Below, piece by piece: positions 5,553 to 7,920 of a DNA stretch of 7,920 bases. Position 1 is the first letter of the stretch; each line of letters starts with the position of its first letter. The DNA lies in NCBI GenBank assembly GCA_021811745.1, contig JAJZNH010000201.1, positions 1 through 7,920 of the forward strand. The letters run 5' to 3'. The notes under the pieces are model-generated. The model searched no databases. It was given only the letters and a program-made list of their open reading frames with translations, and was not told the DNA's origin. The position numbers and the translations under genes are program-made. Origin of the DNA: Acidobacteriota bacterium (lineage in GTDB: Bacteria > Acidobacteriota > Terriglobia > Terriglobales > Acidobacteriaceae).

Positions 5553-7370
5553 TCAGACGATCACCGAAATGTGCCGCCCTGCGGCGATCGAATGCCCCGG
5601 CGCCGCAACGCCCCGTTCACTACCGGCGCTCAATTCCGGGATTCCCGGGCCACTCTCCGCGGGCAGCCTGCGCTCTGCTTCGAACTCACCTGCCGTATCT
5701 TGCCGCTTGCTTCCTTGCCCCTGGGGTTGTGCATTTCCCTGCCCGAGACCGCCTTGACCGCCCCAATCGTGACCGGCCGGTGCGGCCATGCTGAGCGCGT
5801 CGATCGGGATGCGATGCGCGGCGAGATGCGCATTCAGTCCGGCGATTTGTCCGCTCAGCGCCTGCGCCGCTTCTGCCGAGCCGGGAAGAACCGCGGCATG
5901 CACAGCGCCGCCAGCCAGGCTGGCGCGTACCCCTACCCAGCCCAGAGACGGATCGTTGAATCCAGCCTCTGCCCGCTGCGCGCCTGCATGGACCCATGCA
6001 GGCGCGGAAGCTGCCGGCCCTGTGTCCAGCGCGGTAAAGGCGTCGTGCGTGTGCGCACCGCTTCCCTCGCTCCCCATGCGGCTTTCTGCATGCGGTGCCG
6101 CATTCATTCCGCCGTGTTCCCCCACTGGAACGTGCGCAGTTCCCGAAACCCATGCGCCGGCAGAACCGGACTGCCCGGCCGCCTCATGCACTGCTGCAGC
6201 TTGTCCGTTCCCGGATGCCGCGGTTTTGCGCGGTGGTGAGGGCTCTTTGCCTGTTGCGGGGTTCGGTGGCGCGGTATAAGCCGCCGGGCCGGGGACTGCT
6301 TCCACCGTGCTGTCCGGGCTGGCGGCGCCTGTGTGGACCGCAGGTGTCCCGGCAGGTTGCTGGGCCGGGTCTGCACTCCCTTCAGAGCTTCCGCGCGCCA
6401 CCATCTTCCCCGCGTCCATCGCCCAAGCATGCTCGGACGGAATGGCCTTCACGGGCTCGGCTGGTTCAGGCGCGCCGGAATCGTCTTGCGCGACGGGCGC
6501 AAAAGGCCGCGATGCGTGCACCACTGGCGATTCTGCCGCGCGAATCGGATTGGGGCGCAGGGGCGCCGCATTCGCGGGCAGATCGCCGGACTGACCCGCA
6601 CCTGCCCGGGAGAGGCCCTCTCCTGCTTGGCCATTTCGCAAGGCCTCGCCCGGCTTCGCCGCTGCGATGGCCCTGTCCGCCTCCGCGCCCGCAGCCGCAA
6701 CTTGCATTGCAGGGAGTCCCGCGAGCACCGCGCCGGATCGCGCCGGCTTTTCGGGCGAGCCGGGAGCCTCCACTGCGACCCCGGGAACGGGCGCCACGAC
6801 TGCCGCAGGGACTGCTGCCTGCGGCGGCTTCGACATCTTCTCCTTCCGGTGCAAGGGTTCCCTGGTGCGGTTTCGCTGGGAAGCACCCTGCCTATGAATG
6901 ATGCCCGATCCCGCCGCGGGTATGGAAGTGGAATTGGAGGTGCCCTCCGGTCCCGCGGCCGTCTGTGCCCCTGCCATTTCTGGCCCTGGAGCGGCCGCGG
7001 CCGCCTGCTTCGCTGGCGCGGACGCGCGGATTTCCGATGCTTTCGCCGCGCCGTTCGTCGTCCGCTCCGCCATTTCGGCTGTTTCCGGATTTTGAATGGT
7101 TTCCGGATCGTCAGGATTGCGGGTGCTTAAGTTTGCCGTACCGTGGGCTGTCTCCAGATCCTTCAGCACCGCCTGCCAGCGTGATCGAAAGTTCTCTCCT
7201 GTGCCCCTTGAAGCAGCCATCCCTGCGCCGACGCCGAGGCCGGATTGGCCTGCGGGCCCGCCGCCTGCGCACGCCGGTCCCCCGGTCTGGATCAACGCGT
7301 CCGTACTTTTTGCCACGGTGACAGGTGCAACGGCCGTCATGCCCGGGAAGAAGTGCAGATGCTGTGCCAA
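5553..7370 (-). CDS. fliK: Flagellar hook-length control protein FliK
   Basis: 605 residues from a TTG at 7370, or 595 from the ATG at 7340 (opening MTAVAPVTVAKSTD). FliK is a secreted ruler that measures hook length and switches the export apparatus (via FlhB) from hook to filament substrates. Most of the chain (about 1-465) is Ala/Gly/Pro-rich and apparently disordered, as usual for the ruler part. The recognisable section is the C-terminal Flg_hook-like domain at about 470-530 (bases 5781-5963): WVGVRASLAGGAVHAAVLPG, then SAEAAQALSGQIAGLNAHLA and IPIDALSM. A polar tail of about 75 residues follows. Identity rests on this domain plus position between fliJ and flgD. The start is doubtful: no good Shine-Dalgarno precedes TTG 7370, ATG 7340 or ATG 7220, and the frame stays open, without a usual start codon, back to a stop at 7461-7463. 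A sigma-54-like element at 7354-7369 overlaps the TTG and favours the ATG at 7340 or a later start. Confidence 0.85.
   Translation of the reverse strand: MAQHLHFFPGMTAVAPVTVAKSTDALIQTGGPACAGGGPAGQSGLGVGAGMAASRGTGENFRSRWQAVLKDLETAHGTANLSTRNPDDPETIQNPETAEMAERTTNGAAKASEIRASAPAKQAAAAAPGPEMAGAQTAAGPEGTSNSTSIPAAGSGIIHRQGASQRNRTREPLHRKEKMSKPPQAAVPAAVVAPVPGVAVEAPGSPEKPARSGAVLAGLPAMQVAAAGAEADRAIAAAKPGEALRNGQAGEGLSRAGAGQSGDLPANAAPLRPNPIRAAESPVVHASRPFAPVAQDDSGAPEPAEPVKAIPSEHAWAMDAGKMVARGSSEGSADPAQQPAGTPAVHTGAASPDSTVEAVPGPAAYTAPPNPATGKEPSPPRKTAASGNGQAAAVHEAAGQSGSAGAWVSGTAHVPVGEHGGMNAAPHAESRMGSEGSGAHTHDAFTALDTGPAASAPAWVHAGAQRAEAGFNDPSLGWVGVRASLAGGAVHAAVLPGSAEAAQALSGQIAGLNAHLAAHRIPIDALSMAAPAGHDWGGQGGLGQGNAQPQGQGSKRQDTAGEFEAERRLPAESGPGIPELSAGSERGVAAPGHSIAAGRHISVIV
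7354..7369 (-). promoter_or_regulatory. Sigma-54-type -24/-12 promoter candidate at the fliK start
   Basis: On the minus strand TGGCACAGCATCTGCA fits the sigma-54 consensus TGGCACG-N4-TTGCW at 10 of 12 defined positions with exact spacing. The key GG (-24) and GC (-12) pairs are both present, and a T precedes the element as preferred. Transcription would begin near 7343, three bases before the in-frame ATG at 7340. Sigma-54 control of hook genes is established in several bacterial groups, so the location makes sense. Against it: the element also encodes plausible fliK codons if the TTG start is used, and no enhancer-binding site could be identified. The rpoN dependence is inference. Confidence 0.35.
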
Positions 7371-7387
7371 AGAGGCCGCGAAGCGGG

Positions 7388-7516
7388 TTAGAGGACTGTC
7401 AGAAATTGGGACATTGGATTCGATCCGGGAATTCCGGCAAATGCACCGGTTGATTCTTCCTCAAGTTTTCTTTGCCTCGAATTCAGGCATTTTGCTTCCG
7501 CCCCGCCGCGAATCAT
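7388..7516 (-). CDS. Possible 42-residue ORF between fliJ and fliK
   Basis: The ATG at 7516 overlaps the fliJ stop as ATGA (7513-7516) and the frame runs to TAA at 7388-7390. The product starts MIRGGAEAKCLNSRQRKLEE and ends MSQFLTVL. No family is recognised. The ATGA overlap is typical of coupled operon genes, but codon use is less GC-biased than in the neighbours and the frame may be chance. It fills most of the 142-bp gap 7371-7512 between fliJ and the longest fliK reading. The fliK frame is also open over 7388-7460, so a shift into the -1 frame inside the overlap would join this ORF to FliK. No standard slippery heptamer was seen there. Confidence 0.22.
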   Translation of the reverse strand: MIRGGAEAKCLNSRQRKLEEESTGAFAGIPGSNPMSQFLTVL

Positions 7517-7920
7517 TGCCTCCGCTGCCGCCAGCCCAGGTGCCAGTCATCCAGGCGCTGCTGTCCTCGCCGCTCGCCCTCGACAGCCTCGCGGGTCTCG
7601 GCTTCGCGGATCAGCGTTTCGGCCTGGCGCCGCTCGACCCGTTTGGCCAGATACTCAACCCGCCTCTCCGCGACGGCGTGTTCTGTCGCCTTAATGCGCT
7701 CCCGCAAGGCCGCCGCGGCGCGCCGGGCCATCCTCGTCTCTTCCATCCCGGCCAGCCGGTCCAGCAGAATTCCATTCCGAGCGCCTGCTGCCACCATGGC
7801 CCGGCCACCGTGTTCACGCTCCTCTGCATTGGCATGCGCCTTTTGGAGCCGTCGCAGTTCGCCGGCCGCCGCTTCCAGCGCCCGATGCCTCTGTTCTTCC
7901 TCGAGCTCGAGGACGCGCAA
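7513..7920 (-). CDS. fliJ: Flagellar export chaperone FliJ, 5' end outside window
   Basis: 135 residues are visible, ending WRQRRQ. The frame enters from the right edge as LRVLELEEEQRHRALEAAAG. The TTG at the very edge is an internal leucine codon, and about ten N-terminal residues are probably missing. Nearly the whole chain is a charged Glu/Arg/Ala/Leu helix with heptad spacing, that is a long coiled coil. The family is 140-150 residues, which fits. FliJ sits in the centre of the FliI ATPase ring, resembles the gamma stalk of F-type ATPase, and helps couple proton-motive force to export of rod, hook and filament subunits in the cytoplasm. The family is weakly conserved and coiled coils are easily confused, so identification relies on the opening RVLELEEEQ pattern, the size and the next genes being fliK-flgD-flgE. 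fliI would be expected just outside the window. Confidence 0.8.
   Translation of the reverse strand: MRVLELEEEQRHRALEAAAGELRRLQKAHANAEEREHGGRAMVAAGARNGILLDRLAGMEETRMARRAAAALRERIKATEHAVAERRVEYLAKRVERRQAETLIREAETREAVEGERRGQQRLDDWHLGWRQRRQ

Noticed and set aside
5301..6239. Plus-strand frame of 312 codons opposite fliK and the start of flgD
   Set aside because: Cys/Arg/Pro-rich product with no family pattern; a mirror frame of the Ala/Gly/Pro-rich FliK.
6991..7004. 14-bp perfect palindrome GCGGCCGCGGCCGC
   Set aside because: It encodes a run of alanines inside FliK and is expected from GCC/GCG codons; no second copy or regulatory position.
7473..7493. Stem TGCCT/AGGCA with TTTT after it on the plus strand
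   Set aside because: Only five base pairs, and no plus-strand gene ends there. On the transcribed strand it has no T-run, so it is not a credible terminator.

Overview
The window is a GC-rich, gene-dense bacterial chromosome segment with nine protein genes that can be supported, two of them cut by the window ends. It also holds two very small ORFs of uncertain status. The best guess for the source is a member of the Acidobacteriota. The grounds are the close resemblance of the DUF151 nuclease-like protein to acidobacterial versions as I remember them, its position directly after miaB, and the style of the hook and hook-cap proteins. This is inference from memory; no search was run.

Left block (1-2044, minus strand), in transcription order: a small single-haem c-type cytochrome (1652-2044), an 11-codon micro-ORF with a strong Shine-Dalgarno (1605-1640), miaB (233-1600), and the N-terminal part of a DUF151/bifunctional-nuclease-domain protein (1-204, running off the left edge). 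The gaps are 51 and 28 bp, so the block looks like one transcription unit. It joins a membrane or periplasmic electron carrier to a tRNA-modifying radical-SAM enzyme and a protein of unsettled role.

Middle block (2105-3579, plus strand), divergent from the cytochrome: a PLP fold-type II threonine/serine dehydratase-like enzyme without an ACT domain, and a PaaI-type hotdog thioesterase. The two overlap by four bases (ATGA) and are probably translationally coupled.

Right block (3589-7920, minus strand), in transcription order: fliJ (5' end outside the window), a 42-codon ORF overlapping its stop, fliK, flgD and flgE. These are the export chaperone, hook-length ruler, hook cap and hook protein, a standard hook-assembly cluster. 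flgD and flgE have strong Shine-Dalgarno sites. The fliK start is unclear, and a sigma-54-like -24/-12 element lies across it. The hook operon meets the thioesterase gene tail to tail with only nine bases between the stops, next to a GC-rich hairpin.

No tRNA, rRNA, CRISPR array, insertion sequence or integrase was seen, and no clearly new system. The window looks like ordinary core genome. The points worth a second look are small-scale: regulatory elements, micro-ORFs, and a truncated or divergent FlgD and FliK.
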